A DNA stretch of 64,000 nucleotides from assembly GCA_963556495.2 (NCBI GenBank), contig OY747702.1, forward strand, positions 8,232,280 through 8,296,279, given 5' to 3'. Shown here in pieces: positions 45,286 through 57,633 of this stretch. The stretch's first letter is position 1; each line of letters starts with the position of its first letter. Source of the DNA: Valencia hispanica (Eukaryota > Chordata > Actinopteri > Cyprinodontiformes > Valenciidae). Both the position numbers and the translations under genes were made by a program. The notes beneath the pieces were generated by a model. The model was not told where the DNA came from. It saw only the letters and a list, made by a program, of their open reading frames with translations, and did no database searches.

Positions 45286-45638
45286 AAAGAGATGGGTGTA
45301 AAAGAGCTCTGATTTCGTCAGATTTTCAAGAGAGACTGAACAACAGTGCTGGGCTTTAACGGCTGCTCAAAGTATTCAGTCAAACACTGTCACATTTTAG
45401 GTTTATTTTGGGCCTGATCGGGACTCCGTCTGGTTCAGGTTAAAGGGTTTTGGAGCAACGATATCTAGGTAAGTCAGAGAGATTTCAAAGACATTCTTGT
45501 GATGAGGATTTTGAAATAGCAGTGGAAGAAGCGTTCCAAAGTTTTTCATTGCCCGCTTTCTTTTGCTTGTGATAAAAAGAAAGTGGATTTAATCCAACAA
45601 AACCTTTGGTCTTGTGAAGAAACTGTAACAGAGTTCTT

Positions 45639-45712
45639 TGGAGAATGTAGGCATCGATCCCGCTACCTCTCACATTCAAAGCGAGCGCTCTACCATTTGA
45701 GGTAAATCCCCC
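45639..45712 (-). tRNA. tRNA-Ala-like with Ser anticodon TGA, unit 41
   Basis: The loop is TTTGAAT, so the anticodon (45676-45678) is TGA, which reads serine UCA-type codons. The body is Ala-like with G3:U70 and lacks the long variable arm SerRS needs. First of five (units 41, 48, 49, 56, 57). Confidence 0.68.
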
Positions 45713-46014
45713 TCCACAAATCCATGAGAACTTAAAAAAATTTCTAAATACATGTGCGATCAAGAATTCGATTTGAAAATCTTGGCTTCGTCATGTACAA
45801 AAATAGTTTGACTTGTTTTTATTCAGAGAGGACTGCTTTACTTGGCCTTGATTCTATGTAAAACTCACTGGAATCATAGTATAGTTTGAGAGCAAGTTAA
45901 GAGGAAGACTACCTGTTCCATGTATCTGGCAATTTGAACAGACTGGATTTGAGAGCTCATGTCCAACAGGACCAAAAGGGACATGCCTTGAGCTAATCTC
46001 TAACCACAGACGTT

Positions 46015-46086
46015 TAGCAGAGGATGGTTTCGATCCATCGACCTCTGGGTTATGGGCCCAGCACGCTTCCGCTGCGCCACTCTGCT
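46015..46086 (-). tRNA. Initiator tRNA-Met(CAT), unit 41
   Basis: Consensus sequence. Confidence 0.97.
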
Positions 46087-46330
46087 TCTCTTGTATGTAG
46101 ACAGACATTGGAAAAGTTGTTTTTTTTTTTTGATGATTTTGGCTACAAAGCTAAACCAGAAAATGTGAGTGAATATACAGCAAATAGTAGGAAAGGATTA
46201 TGTTGAGATGAGTGTGTAGTTGAAAAGATAATGCTGTGTCAAATGCGAGGAATGGGTATTGAAAGAGCAATGACATGCTTTGTCTGTCTTCAATGTCTCT
46301 TAAAAGAAGTGGACCCTATTAGGAGCACAA

Positions 46331-46412
46331 TGGCAGTTGTGGGATTTGAACCCACGCCTCCACAGAGACTGGAGCCTAAATCCAGCGCCTTAGACCACTC
46401 GGCCACACTACC
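46331..46412 (-). tRNA. tRNA-Leu(TAG), unit 42
   Basis: A66 form, CTGTGGAG variable arm. Confidence 0.93.
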
Positions 46413-46765
46413 AAAGAGATGGGTGTAAAAGAGCTCTGATTTCGTCAGATTTTCAAGAGAGACTGAACAACAGTGCTGGGCTTTAACGGCTGCTCAAAGT
46501 ATTCAGTCAAACACTGTCACATTTTAGGTTTATTTTGGGCCTGATCGGGACTCCGTCTGGTTCAGGTTAAAGGGTTTTGGAGCAACGATATCTAGGTAAG
46601 TCAGAGAGATTTCAAAGACATTCTTGTGATGAGGATTTTGAAATAGCAGTGGAAGAAGCGTTCCAAAGTTTTTCATTGCCCGCTTTCTTTTGCTTGTGAT
46701 AAAAAGAAAGTGGATTTAATCCAACAAAACCTTTGGTCTTGTGAAGAAACTGTAACAGAGTTCTT

Positions 46766-46839
46766 TGGAGAATGTAGGCATCGATCCCGCTACCTCTCAC
46801 ATGCAAAGCGAGCGCTCTACCATTTGAGGTAAATCCCCC
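46766..46839 (-). tRNA. tRNA-Ala(TGC)-like, degenerate, unit 42
   Basis: Standard TGC form. Confidence 0.7.
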
Positions 46840-47141
46840 TCCACAAATCCATGAGACCTTAAAAAAATTTCTAAATACATGTGCGATCAAGAATTCGATT
46901 TGAAAATCTTGGCTTCGTCATGTACAAAAATAGTTTGACTTGTTTTTATTCAGAGAGGACTGCTTTACTTGGCCTTGATTCTATGTAAAACTCACTGGAA
47001 TCATAGTATAGTTTGAGAGCAAGTTAAGAGGAAGACTACCTGTTCCATGTATCTGGCAATTTGAACAGACTGGATTTGAGAGCTCATGTCCAACAGGACC
47101 AAAAGGGACATGCCTTGAGCTAATCTCTAACCACAGACGTT

Positions 47142-47213
47142 TAGCAGAGGATGGTTTCGATCCATCGACCTCTGGGTTATGGGCCCAGCACGCTTCCGCT
47201 GCGCCACTCTGCT
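47142..47213 (-). tRNA. Initiator tRNA-Met(CAT), unit 42
   Basis: Consensus sequence. Confidence 0.97.
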
Positions 47214-47457
47214 TCTCTTGTTTGTAGACAGACATTGGAAAAGTTGTTTTTTTTTTTTTATGATTTTGGCTACAAAGCTAAACCAGAAAATGTGAGTGAA
47301 TATACAGCAAATAGTAGGAAAGGATTATGTTGAGATGAGTGTGTAGTTGAAAAGATAATGCTGTGTCAAATGCGAGGAATGGGTATTGAAAGAGCAATGA
47401 CATGCTTTGTCTGTCTTCAATGTCTCTTAAAAGAAGTGGACCCTATTAGGAGCACAA

Positions 47458-47539
47458 TGGCAGTTGTGGGATTTGAACCCACGCCTCCATAGAGACTGGA
47501 GCCTAAATCCAGCGCCTTAGACAACTCGGCCACACTACC
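47458..47539 (-). tRNA. tRNA-Leu(TAG), unit 43, G18 variant
   Basis: G18 to T, A66 mismatch, CTATGGAG variable arm. Confidence 0.86.
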
Positions 47540-47890
47540 AAAGAGATGGGTGTAAAAGAGCTCTGATTTCGTCAGATTTTCAAGAGACTGAACAACAGTG
47601 CTGGGCTTTAACGGCTGCTCAAAGTATTCAGTCAAACACTGTCACATTTTAGGTTTATTTTGGGCCTGATCGGGACTCCGTCTGGTTCAGGTTAAAGGGT
47701 TTTGGAGCAACGATATCTAGGTAAGTCAGAGAGATTTCAAAGACATTCTTGTGATGAGGATTTTGAAATAGCAGTGGAAGAAGCGTTCCAAAGTTTTTCA
47801 TTGCCCGCTTTCTTTTGCTTGTGATAAAAAGAAAGTGGATTTAATCCAACAAAACCTTTGGTCTTGTGAAGAAACTGTAACAGAGTTCTT

Positions 47891-47964
47891 TGGAGAATGT
47901 AGGCATCGATCCCGCTACCTCTCACATGCAAAGCGAGCGCTCTACCATTTGAGGTAAATCCCCC
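47891..47964 (-). tRNA. tRNA-Ala(TGC)-like, degenerate, unit 43
   Basis: Standard TGC form. Confidence 0.7.
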
Positions 47965-48266
47965 TCCACAAATCCATGAGAACTTAAAAAAATTTCTAAA
48001 TACATGTGCGATCAAGAATTCGATTTGAAAATCTTGGCTTCGTCATGTACAAAAATAGTTTGACTTGTTTTTATTCAGAGAGGACTGCTTTACTTGGCCT
48101 TGATTCTATGTAAAACTCACTGGAATCATAGTATAGTTTGAGAGCAAGTTAAGAGGAAGACTACCTGTTCCATGTATCTGGCAATTTGAACAGACTGGAT
48201 TTGAGAGCTCATGTCCAACAGGACCAAAAGGGACATGCCTTGAGCTAATCTCTAACCACAGACGTT

Positions 48267-48338
48267 TAGCAGAGGATGGTTTCGATCCATCGACCTCTGG
48301 GTTATGGGCCCAGCACGCTTCCGCTGCGCCACTCTGCT
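48267..48338 (-). tRNA. Initiator tRNA-Met(CAT), unit 43
   Basis: Consensus sequence. Confidence 0.97.
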
Positions 48339-48582
48339 TCTCTTGTATGTAGACAGACATTGGAAAAGTTGTTGTTTTTTTTTGATGATTTTGGCTACAA
48401 AGCTAAACCAGAAAATGTGAGTGAATATACAGCAAATAGTAGGAAAGGATTATGTTGAGATGAGTGTGTAGTTGAAAAGATAATGCTGTGTCAAATGCGA
48501 GGAATGGGTATTGAAAGAGCAATGACATGCTTTGTCTGTCTTCAATGTCTCTTAAAAGAAGTGGACCCTATTAGGAGCACAA

Positions 48583-48664
48583 TGGCAGTTGTGGGATTTG
48601 AACCCACGCCTCCATAGAGACTGGAGCCTAAATCCAGCGCCTTAGACCACTCGGCCACACTACC
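48583..48664 (-). tRNA. tRNA-Leu(TAG), unit 44
   Basis: A66 mismatch with CTATGGAG variable arm; G18 intact. Confidence 0.93.
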
Positions 48665-49017
48665 AAAGAGATGGGTGTAAAAGAGCTCTGATTTCGTCAG
48701 ATTTTCAAGAGAGACTGAACAACAGTGCTGGGCTTTAACGGCTGCTCAAAGTATTCAGTCAAACACTGTCACATTTTAGGTTTATTTTGGGCCTGATCGG
48801 GACTCCGTCTGGTTCAGGTTAAAGGGTTTTGGAGCAACGATATCTAGGTAAGTCAGAGAGATTTCAAAGACATTCTTGTGATGAGGATTTTGAAATAGCA
48901 GTGGAAGAAGCGTTCCAAAGTTTTTCATTGCCCGCTTTCTTTTGCTTGTGATAAAAAGAAAGTGGATTTAATCCAACAAAACCTTTGGTCTTGTGAAGAA
49001 ACTGTAACAGAGTTCTT

Positions 49018-49091
49018 TGGAGAATGTAGGCATCGATCCCGCTACCTCTCACATGCAAAGCGAGCGCTCTACCATTTGAGGTAAATCCCCC
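49018..49091 (-). tRNA. tRNA-Ala(TGC)-like, degenerate, unit 44
   Basis: Standard TGC form. Confidence 0.7.
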
Positions 49092-49393
49092 TCCACAAAT
49101 CCATGAGAACTTAAAAAAATTTCTAAATACATGTGCGATCAAGAATTCGATTTGAAAATCTTGGCTTCGTCATGTACAAAAATAGTTTGACTTGTTTTTA
49201 TTCAGAGAGGACTGCTTTACTTGGCCTTGATTCTATGTAAAACTCACTGGAATCATAGTATAGTTTGAGAGCAAGTTAAGAGGAAGACTACCTGTTCCAT
49301 GTATCTGGCAATTTGAACAGACTGGATTTGAGAGCTCATGTCCAACAGGACCAAAAGGGACATGCCTTGAGCTAATCTCTAACCACAGACGTT

Positions 49394-49465
49394 TAGCAGA
49401 GGATGGTTTCGATCCATCGACCTCTGGGTTATGGGCCCAGCACGCTTCCGCTGCGCCACTCTGCT
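49394..49465 (-). tRNA. Initiator tRNA-Met(CAT), unit 44
   Basis: Consensus sequence. Confidence 0.97.
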
Positions 49466-49708
49466 TCTCTTGTTTGTAGACAGACATTGGAAAAGTTGTT
49501 TTTTTTTTTGATGATTTTGGCTACAAAGCTAAACCAGAAAATGTGAGTGAATATACAGCAAATAGTAGGAAAGGATTATGTTGAGATGAGTGTGTAGTTG
49601 AAAAGATAAGGCTGTGTCAAATGCGAGGAATGGGTATTGAAAGAGCAATGACATGCTTTGTCTGTCTTCAATGTCTCTTAAAAGAAGTGGACCCTATTAG
49701 GAGCACAA

Positions 49709-49790
49709 TGGCAGTTGTGGGATTTGAACCCACGCCTCCATAGAGACTGGAGCCTAAATCCAGCGCCTTAGACAACTCGGCCACACTACC
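49709..49790 (-). tRNA. tRNA-Leu(TAG), unit 45, G18 variant
   Basis: G18 to T, A66 mismatch, CTATGGAG variable arm. Confidence 0.86.
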
Positions 49791-50141
49791 AAAGAGATGG
49801 GTGTAAAAGAGCTCTGATTTCGTCAGATTTTCAAGAGACTGAACAACAGTGCTGGGCTTTAACGGCTGCTCAAAGTATTCAGTCAAACACTGTCACATTT
49901 TAGGTTTATTTTGGGCCTGATCGGGACTCCGTCTGGTTCAGGTTAAAGGGTTTTGGAGCAACGATATCTAGGTAAGTCAGAGAGATTTCAAAGACATTCT
50001 TGTGATGAGGATTTTGAAATAGCAGTGGAAGAAGCGTTCCAAAGTTTTTCATTGCCCGCTTTCTTTTGCTTGTGATAAAAAGAAAGTGGATTTAATCCAA
50101 CAAAACCTTTGGTCTTGTGAAGAAACTGTAACAGAGTTCTT

Positions 50142-50215
50142 TGGAGAATGTAGGCATCGATCCCGCTACCTCTCACATGCAAAGCGAGCGCTCTACCATT
50201 TGAGGTAAATCCCCC
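50142..50215 (-). tRNA. tRNA-Ala(TGC)-like, degenerate, unit 45
   Basis: Standard TGC form. Confidence 0.7.
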
Positions 50216-50517
50216 TCCACAAATCCATGAGAACTTAAAAAAATTTCTATATACATGTGCGATCAAGAATTCGATTTGAAAATCTTGGCTTCGTCATGTA
50301 CAAAAATAGTTTGACTTGTTTTTATTCAGAGAGGACTGCTTTACTTGGCCTTGATTCTATGTAAAACTCACTGGAATCATAGTATAGTTTGAGAGCAAGT
50401 TAAGAGGAAGACTACCTGTTCCATGTATCTGGCAATTTGAACAGACTGGATTTGAGAGCTCATGTCCAACAGGACCAAAAGGGACATGCCTTGAGCTAAT
50501 CTCTAACCACAGACGTT

Positions 50518-50589
50518 TAGCAGAGGATGGTTTCGATCCATCGACCTCTGGGTTATGGGCCCAGCACGCTTCCGCTGCGCCACTCTGCT
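50518..50589 (-). tRNA. Initiator tRNA-Met(CAT), unit 45
   Basis: Consensus sequence. Confidence 0.97.
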
Positions 50590-50833
50590 TCTCTTGTTTG
50601 TAGACAGACATTGGAAAAGTTGTTGTTTTTTTTTGATGATTTTGGCTACAAAGCTGAACCAGAAAATGTGAGTGAATATACAGCAAATAGTAGGAAAGGA
50701 TTATGTTGAGATGAGTGTGTAGTTGAAAAGATAATGCTGTGTCAAATGCGAGGAATGGGTATTGAAAGAGCAATGACATGCTTTGTCTGTCTTCAATGTC
50801 TCTTAAAAGAAGTGGACCCTATTAGGAGCACAA

Positions 50834-50915
50834 TGGCAGTTGTGGGATTTGAACCCACGCCTCCACAGAGACTGGAGCCTAAATCCAGCGCCTTAGACCA
50901 CTCGGCCACACTACC
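50834..50915 (-). tRNA. tRNA-Leu(TAG), unit 46
   Basis: A66 form, CTGTGGAG variable arm. Confidence 0.93.
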
Positions 50916-51268
50916 AAAGAGATGGGTGTAAAAGAGCTCTGATTTCGTCAGATTTTCAAGAGAGACTGAACAACAGTGCTGGGCTTTAACGGCTGCTCAA
51001 AGTATTCAGTCAAACACTGTCACATTTTAGGTTTATTTTGGGCCTGATCGGGACTCCGTCTGGTTCAGGTTAAAGGGTTTTGGAGCAACGATATCTAGGT
51101 AAGTCAGAGAGATTTCAAAGACATTCTTGTGATGAGGATTTTGAAATAGCAGTGGAAGAAGCGTTCCAAAGTTTTTCATTGCCCGCTTTCTTTTGCTTGT
51201 GATAAAAAGAAAGTGGATTTAATCCAACAAAACCTTTGGTCTTGTGAAGAAACTGTAACAGAGTTCTT

Positions 51269-51342
51269 TGGAGAATGTAGGCATCGATCCCGCTACCTCT
51301 CACATGCAAAGCGAGCGCTCTACCATTTGAGGTAAATCCCCC
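51269..51342 (-). tRNA. tRNA-Ala(TGC)-like, degenerate, unit 46
   Basis: Standard TGC form. Confidence 0.7.
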
Positions 51343-51644
51343 TCCACAAATCCATGAGAACTTAAAAAAATTTCTAAATACATGTGCGATCAAGAATTCG
51401 ATTTGAAAATCTTGGCTTCGTCATGTACAAAAATAGTTTGACTTGTTTATATTCAGAGAGGACTGCTTTACTTGGCCTTGATTCTATGTAAAACTCACTG
51501 GAATCATAGTATAGTTTGAGAGCAAGTTAAGAGGAAGACTACCTGTTCCATGTATCTGGCAATTTGAACAGACTGGATTTGAGAGCTCATGTCCAACAGG
51601 ACCAAAAGGGACATGCCTTGAGCTAATCTCTAACCACAGACGTT

Positions 51645-51716
51645 TAGCAGAGGATGGTTTCGATCCATCGACCTCTGGGTTATGGGCCCAGCACGCTTCC
51701 GCTGCGCCACTCTGCT
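51645..51716 (-). tRNA. Initiator tRNA-Met(CAT), unit 46
   Basis: Consensus sequence. Confidence 0.97.
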
Positions 51717-51960
51717 TCTCTTGTTTGTAGACAGACATTGGAAAAGTTGTTGTTTTTTTTTGATGATTTTGGCTACAAAGCTGAACCAGAAAATGTGAGT
51801 GAATATACAGCAAATAGTAGGAAAGGATTATGTTGAGATGAGTGTGTAGTTGAAAAGATAATGCTGTGTCAAATGCGAGGAATGGGTATTGAAAGAGCAA
51901 TGACATGCTTTGTCTGTCTTCAATGTCTCTTAAAAGAAGTGGACCCTATTAGGAGCACAA

Positions 51961-52042
51961 TGGCAGTTGTGGGATTTGAACCCACGCCTCCACAGAGACT
52001 GGAGCCTAAATCCAGCGCCTTAGACCACTCGGCCACACTACC
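51961..52042 (-). tRNA. tRNA-Leu(TAG), unit 47
   Basis: A66 form, CTGTGGAG variable arm. Confidence 0.93.
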
Positions 52043-52395
52043 AAAGAGATGGGTGTAAAAGAGCTCTGATTTCGTCAGATTTTCAAGAGAGACTGAACAA
52101 CAGTGCTGGGCTTTAACGGCTGCTCAAAGTATTCAGTCAAACACTGTCACATTTTAGGTTTATTTTGGGCCTGATCGGGACTCCGTCTGGTTCAGGTTAA
52201 AGGGTTTTGGAGCAACGATATCTAGGTAAGTCAGAGAGATTTCAAAGACATTCTTGTGATGAGGATTTTGAAATAGCAGTGGAAGAAGCGTTCCAAAGTT
52301 TTTCATTGCCCGCTTTCTTTTGCTTGTGATAAAAAGAAAGTGGATTTAATCCAACAAAACCTTTGGTCTTGTGAAGAAACTGTAACAGAGTTCTT

Positions 52396-52469
52396 TGGAG
52401 AATGTAGGCATCGATCCCGCTACCTCTCACATGCAAAGCGAGCGCTCTACCATTTGAGGTAAATCCCCC
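52396..52469 (-). tRNA. tRNA-Ala(TGC)-like, degenerate, unit 47
   Basis: Standard TGC form. Confidence 0.7.
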
Positions 52470-52771
52470 TCCACAAATCCATGAGACCTTAAAAAAATTT
52501 CTAAATACATGTGCGATCAAGAATTCGATTTGAAAATCTTGGCTTCGTCATGTACAAAAATAGTTTGACTTGTTTTTATTCAGAGAGGACTGCTTTACTT
52601 GGCCTTGATTCTATGTAAAACTCACTGGAATCATAGTATAGTTTGAGAGCAAGTTAAGAGGAAGACTACCTGTTCCATGTATCTGGCAATTTGAACAGAC
52701 TGGATTTGAGAGCTCATGTCCAACAGGACCAAAAGGGACATGCCTTGAGCTAATCTCTAACCACAGACGTT

Positions 52772-52843
52772 TAGCAGAGGATGGTTTCGATCCATCGACC
52801 TCTGGGTTATGGGCCCAGCACGCTTCCGCTGCGCCACTCTGCT
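52772..52843 (-). tRNA. Initiator tRNA-Met(CAT), unit 47
   Basis: Consensus sequence. Confidence 0.97.
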
Positions 52844-53087
52844 TCTCTTGTTTGTAGACAGACATTGGAAAAGTTGTTTTTTTTTTTTGATGATTTTGGC
52901 TACAAAGCTAAACCAGAAAATGTGAGTGAATATACAGCAAATAGTAGGAAAGGATTATGTTGAGATGAGTGTGTAGTTGAAAAGAGAATGCTGTGTCAAA
53001 TGCGAGGAATGGGTATTGAAAGAGCAATGACATGCTTTGTCTGTCTTCAATGTCTCTTAAAAGAAGTGGACCCTATTAGGAACACAA

Positions 53088-53169
53088 TGGCAGTGGTGGG
53101 ATTTGAACCCACGCCTCCATAGAGACTGGAGCCTAAATCCAGCGCCTTAGACCACTCGGCCACACTACC
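53088..53169 (-). tRNA. tRNA-Leu(TAG), unit 48
   Basis: C66 form, fully paired acceptor stem. Confidence 0.96.
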
Positions 53170-53522
53170 AAAGAGATGGGTGTAAAAGAGCTCTGATTTC
53201 GTCAGATTTTCAAGAGAGACTGAACAACAGTGCTGGGCTTTAACGGCTGCTCAAAGTATTCAGTCAAACACTGTCACATTTTAGGTTTATTTTGGGCCTG
53301 ATCGGGACTCCGTCTGGTTCAGGTTAAAGGGTTTTGGAGCAACGATATCTAGGTAAGTCAGAGAGATTTCAAAGACATTCTTGTGATGAGGATTTTGAAA
53401 TAGCAGTGGAAGAAGCGTTCCAAAGTTTTTCATTGCCCGCTTTCTTTTGCTTGTGATAAAAAGAAAGTGGATTTAATCCAACAAAACCTTTGGTCTTGTG
53501 AAGAAACTGTAACAGAGTTCTT

Positions 53523-53596
53523 TGGAGAATGTAGGCATCGATCCCGCTACCTCTCACATTCAAAGCGAGCGCTCTACCATTTGAGGTAAATCCCCC
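53523..53596 (-). tRNA. tRNA-Ala-like with Ser anticodon TGA, unit 48
   Basis: TGA form; anticodon at 53560-53562. Confidence 0.68.
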
Positions 53597-53889
53597 TCCA
53601 CAAATCCATGAGACCTTAAAAAAATTTCTAAATACATGTGCGATCAAGAATTCGATTTGAAAATCTTGGCTTCGTCATGTACAAAAATAGTTTGACTTGT
53701 TTTTATTCAGAGAGGACTGCTTTACTTGGCCTTGATTCTATGTAAAACTCACTGGAATCATAGTATAGTTTGAGAGCAAGTTAAGAGGAAGACTACCTGT
53801 TCCATGTATCTGGCAATTTGAACAGACTGGATTTGAGAGCTCATGTCCAACAGGGACATGCCTTGAGCTAATCTCTAACCACAGACATT

Positions 53890-53961
53890 TAGCAGAGGAT
53901 GGTTTCGATCCATCGACCTCTGGGTTATGGGCCCAGCACGCTTCCGCTGCGCCACTCTGCT
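53890..53961 (-). tRNA. Initiator tRNA-Met(CAT), unit 48
   Basis: Consensus gene body. The 9-bp deletion downstream removes its T4 terminator, and a base just past the 3' end is changed, as in unit 56. Confidence 0.96.
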
Positions 53962-54205
53962 TCTCTTGTTTGTAGACAGACATTGGAAAAGTTGTTTTTT
54001 TTTTTTTATGATTTTGGCTACAAAGCTAAACCAGAAAATGTGAGTGAATATACAGCAAATAGTAGGAAAGGATTATGTTGAGATGAGTGTGTAGTTGAAA
54101 AGATAAGGCTGTGTCAAATGCGAGGAATGGGTATTGAAAGAGCAATGACATGCTTTGTCTGTCTTCAATGTCTCTTAAAAGAAGTGGACCCTATTAGGAG
54201 CACAA

Positions 54206-54287
54206 TGACAGTTGTGGGATTTGAACCCACGCCTCCATAGAGACTGGAGCCTAAATCCAGCGCCTTAGACAACTCGGCCACACTACC
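54206..54287 (-). tRNA. tRNA-Leu(TAG), unit 49, G18 variant
   Basis: G18 to T, A66 mismatch, G2·T71 wobble. Confidence 0.85.
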
Positions 54288-54638
54288 AAAGAGGTGGGTG
54301 TAAAAGAGCTCTGATTTCGTCAGATTTTCAAGAGACTGAACAACAGTGCTGGGCTTTAACGGCTGCTCAAAGTATTCAGTCAAACACTGTCACATTTTAG
54401 GTTTATTTTGGGCCTGATCGGGACTCCGTCTGGTTCAGGTTAAAGGGTTTTGGAGCAACGATATCTAGGTAAGTCAGAGAGATTTCAAAGACATTCTTGT
54501 GATGAGGATTTTGAAATAGCAGTGGAAGAAGCGTTCCAAAGTTTTTCATTGCCCGCTTTCTTTTGCTTGTGATAAAAAGAAAGTGGATTTAATCCAACAA
54601 AACCTTTGGTCTTGTGAAGAAACTGTAACAGAGTTCTT

Positions 54639-54712
54639 TGGAGAATGTAGGCATCGATCCCGCTACCTCTCACATTCAAAGCGAGCGCTCTACCATTTGA
54701 GGTAAATCCCCC
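54639..54712 (-). tRNA. tRNA-Ala-like with Ser anticodon TGA, unit 49
   Basis: TGA form; anticodon at 54676-54678. Confidence 0.68.
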
Positions 54713-54994
54713 TCCACAAATCCATGAGACCTTAAAAAAATTTCTAAATACATGTGCGATCAAGAATTCGATTTGAAAATCTTGGCTTCGTCATGTACAA
54801 AAATAGTTTGACTTGTTTTTATTCAGAGAGGACTGCTTTACTTGGCCTTGATTCTATGTAAAACTCACTGGAATCATAGTATAGTTTGAGAGCAAGACTA
54901 CCTGTTCCATGTATCTGGCAATTTGAACAGACTGGATTTGAGAGCTCATGTCCAACAGGGACATGCCTTGAGCTAATCTCTAACCACAGACGTT

Positions 54995-55066
54995 TAGCAG
55001 AGGATGGTTTCGATCCATCGACCTCTGGGTTATGGGCCCAGCACGCTTCCGCTGCGCCACTCTGCT
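54995..55066 (-). tRNA. Initiator tRNA-Met(CAT), unit 49
   Basis: Consensus gene body; both the 9-bp terminator deletion and an 11-bp deletion lie downstream, as in unit 57. Confidence 0.96.
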
Positions 55067-55309
55067 TCTCTTGTTTGTAGACAGACATTGGAAAAGTTGT
55101 TTTTTTTTTTTATGATTTTGGCTACAAAGCTAAACCAGAAAATGTGAGTGAATATACAGCAAATAGTAGGAAAGGATTATGTTGAGATGAGTGTGTAGTT
55201 GAAAAGATAAGGCTGTGTCAAATGCGAGGAATGGGTATTGAAAGAGCAATGACATGCTTTGTCTGTCTTCAATGTCTCTTAAAAGAAGTGGACCCTATTA
55301 GGAGCACAA

Positions 55310-55391
55310 TGACAGTTGTGGGATTTGAACCCACGCCTCCATAGAGACTGGAGCCTAAATCCAGCGCCTTAGACAACTCGGCCACACTACC
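55310..55391 (-). tRNA. tRNA-Leu(TAG), unit 50, G18 variant
   Basis: G18 to T, A66 mismatch, G2·T71 wobble. Confidence 0.85.
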
Positions 55392-55742
55392 AAAGAGGTG
55401 GGTGTAAAAGAGCTCTGATTTCGTCAGATTTTCAAGAGACTGAACAACAGTGCTGGGCTTTAACGGCTGCTCAAAGTATTCAGTCAAACACTGTCACATT
55501 TTAGGTTTATTTTGGGCCTGATCGGGACTCCGTCTGGTTCAGGTTAAAGGGTTTTGGAGCAACGATATCTAGGTAAGTCAGAGAGATTTCAAAGACATTC
55601 TTGTGATGAGGATTTTGAAATAGCAGTGGAAGAAGCGTTCCAAAGTTTTTCATTGCCCGCTTTCTTTTGCTTGTGATAAAAAGAAAGTGGATTTAATCCA
55701 ACAAAACCTTTGGTCTTGTGAAGAAACTGTAACAGAGTTCTT

Positions 55743-55816
55743 TGGAGAATGTAGGCATCGATCCCGCTACCTCTCACATGCAAAGCGAGCGCTCTACCAT
55801 TTGAGGTAAATCCCCC
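55743..55816 (-). tRNA. tRNA-Ala(TGC)-like, degenerate, unit 50
   Basis: Standard TGC form. Confidence 0.7.
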
Positions 55817-56109
55817 TCCACAAATCCATGAGAACTTAAAAAAATTTCTAAATACATGTGCGATCAAGAATTCGATTTGAAAATCTTGGCTTCGTCATGT
55901 ACAAAAATAGTTTGACTTGTTTTTATTCAGAGAGGACTGCTTTACTTGGCCTTGATTCTATGTAAAACTCACTGGAATCATAGTATAGTTTGAGAGCAAG
56001 TTAAGAGGAAGACTACCTGTTCCATGTATCTGGCAATTTGAACAGACTGGATTTGAGAGCTCATGTCCAACAGGGACATGCCTTGAGCTAATCTCTAACC
56101 ACAGACGTT

Positions 56110-56181
56110 TAGCAGAGGATGGTTTCGATCCATCGACCTCTGGGTTATGGGCCCAGCACGCTTCCGCTGCGCCACTCTGCT
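56110..56181 (-). tRNA. Initiator tRNA-Met(CAT), unit 50
   Basis: Consensus gene body; 9-bp terminator deletion downstream. Confidence 0.96.
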
Positions 56182-56424
56182 TCTCTTGTTTGTAGACAGA
56201 CATTGGAAAAGTTGTTTTTTTTTTTTATGATTTTGGCTACAAAGCTAAACCAGAAAATGTGAGTGAATATACAGCAAATAGTAGGAAAGGATTATGTTGA
56301 GATGAGTGTGTAGTTGAAAAGATAAGGCTGTGTCAAATGCGAGGAATGGGTATTGAAAGAGCAATGACATGCTTTGTCTGTCTTCAATGTCTCTTAAAAG
56401 AAGTGGACCCTATTAGGAGCACAA

Positions 56425-56506
56425 TGACAGTTGTGGGATTTGAACCCACGCCTCCATAGAGACTGGAGCCTAAATCCAGCGCCTTAGACAACTCGGCCAC
56501 ACTACC
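56425..56506 (-). tRNA. tRNA-Leu(TAG), unit 51, G18 variant
   Basis: G18 to T, A66 mismatch, G2·T71 wobble. Confidence 0.85.
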
Positions 56507-56859
56507 AAAGAGGTGGGTGTAAAAGAGCTCTGATTTCGTCAGATTTTCAAGAGAGACTGAACAACAGTGCTGGGCTTTAACGGCTGCTCAAAGTATTCAG
56601 TCAAACACTGTCACATTTTAGGTTTATTTTGGGCCTGATCGGGACTCCGTCTGGTTCAGGTTAAAGGGTTTTGGAGCAACGATATCTAGGTAAGTCAGAG
56701 AGATTTCAAAGACATTCTTGTGATGAGGATTTTGAAATAGCAGTGGAAGAAGCGTTCCAAAGTTTTTCATTGCCCGCTTTCTTTTGCTTGTGATAAAAAG
56801 AAAGTGGATTTAATCCAACGAAACCTTTGGTCTTGTGAAGAAACTGTAACAGAGTTCTT

Positions 56860-56933
56860 TGGAGAATGTAGGCATCGATCCCGCTACCTCTCACATGCAA
56901 AGCGAGCGCTCTACCATTTGAGGTAAATCCCCC
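56860..56933 (-). tRNA. tRNA-Ala(TGC)-like, degenerate, unit 51
   Basis: Standard TGC form. Its T4 terminator is TTTC (56820), though the T5 backup remains. Confidence 0.7.
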
Positions 56934-57235
56934 TCCACAAATCCATGAGAACTTAAAAAAATTTCTAAATACATGTGCGATCAAGAATTCGATTTGAAAA
57001 TCTTGGCTTCGTCATGTACAAAAATAGTTTGACTTGTTTTTATTCAGAGAGGACTGCTTTACTTGGCCTTGATTCTATGTAAAACTCACTGGAATCATAG
57101 TATAGTTTGAGAGCAAGTTAAGAGGAAGACTACCTGTTCCATGTATCTGGCAATTTGAACAGACTGGATTTGAGAGCTCATGTCCAACAGGACCAAAAGG
57201 GACATGCCTTGAGCTAATCTCTAACCACAGACGTT

Positions 57236-57307
57236 TAGCAGAGGATGGTTTCGATCCATCGACCTCTGGGTTATGGGCCCAGCACGCTTCCGCTGCGCCA
57301 CTCTGCT
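57236..57307 (-). tRNA. Initiator tRNA-Met(CAT), unit 51
   Basis: Consensus sequence. Confidence 0.97.
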
Positions 57308-57551
57308 TCTCTTGTTTGTAGACAGACATTGGAAAAGTTGTTGTTTTTTTTTGATGATTTTGGCTACAAAGCTGAACCAGAAAATGTGAGTGAATATACA
57401 GCAAATAGTAGGAAAGGATTATGTTGAGATGAGTGTGTAGTTGAAAAGATAATGCTGTGTCAAATGCGAGGAATGGGTATTGAAAGAGCAATGACATGCG
57501 TTGTCTGTCTTCAATGTCTCTTAAAAGAAGTGGACCCTATTAGAAGCACAA

Positions 57552-57633
57552 TGGCAGTTGTGGGATTTGAACCCACGCCTCCATAGAGACTGGAGCCTAA
57601 ATCCAGCGCCTTAGACCACTCGGCCACACTACC
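57552..57633 (-). tRNA. tRNA-Leu(TAG), unit 52
   Basis: A66 mismatch with CTATGGAG variable arm; G18 intact. Confidence 0.93.
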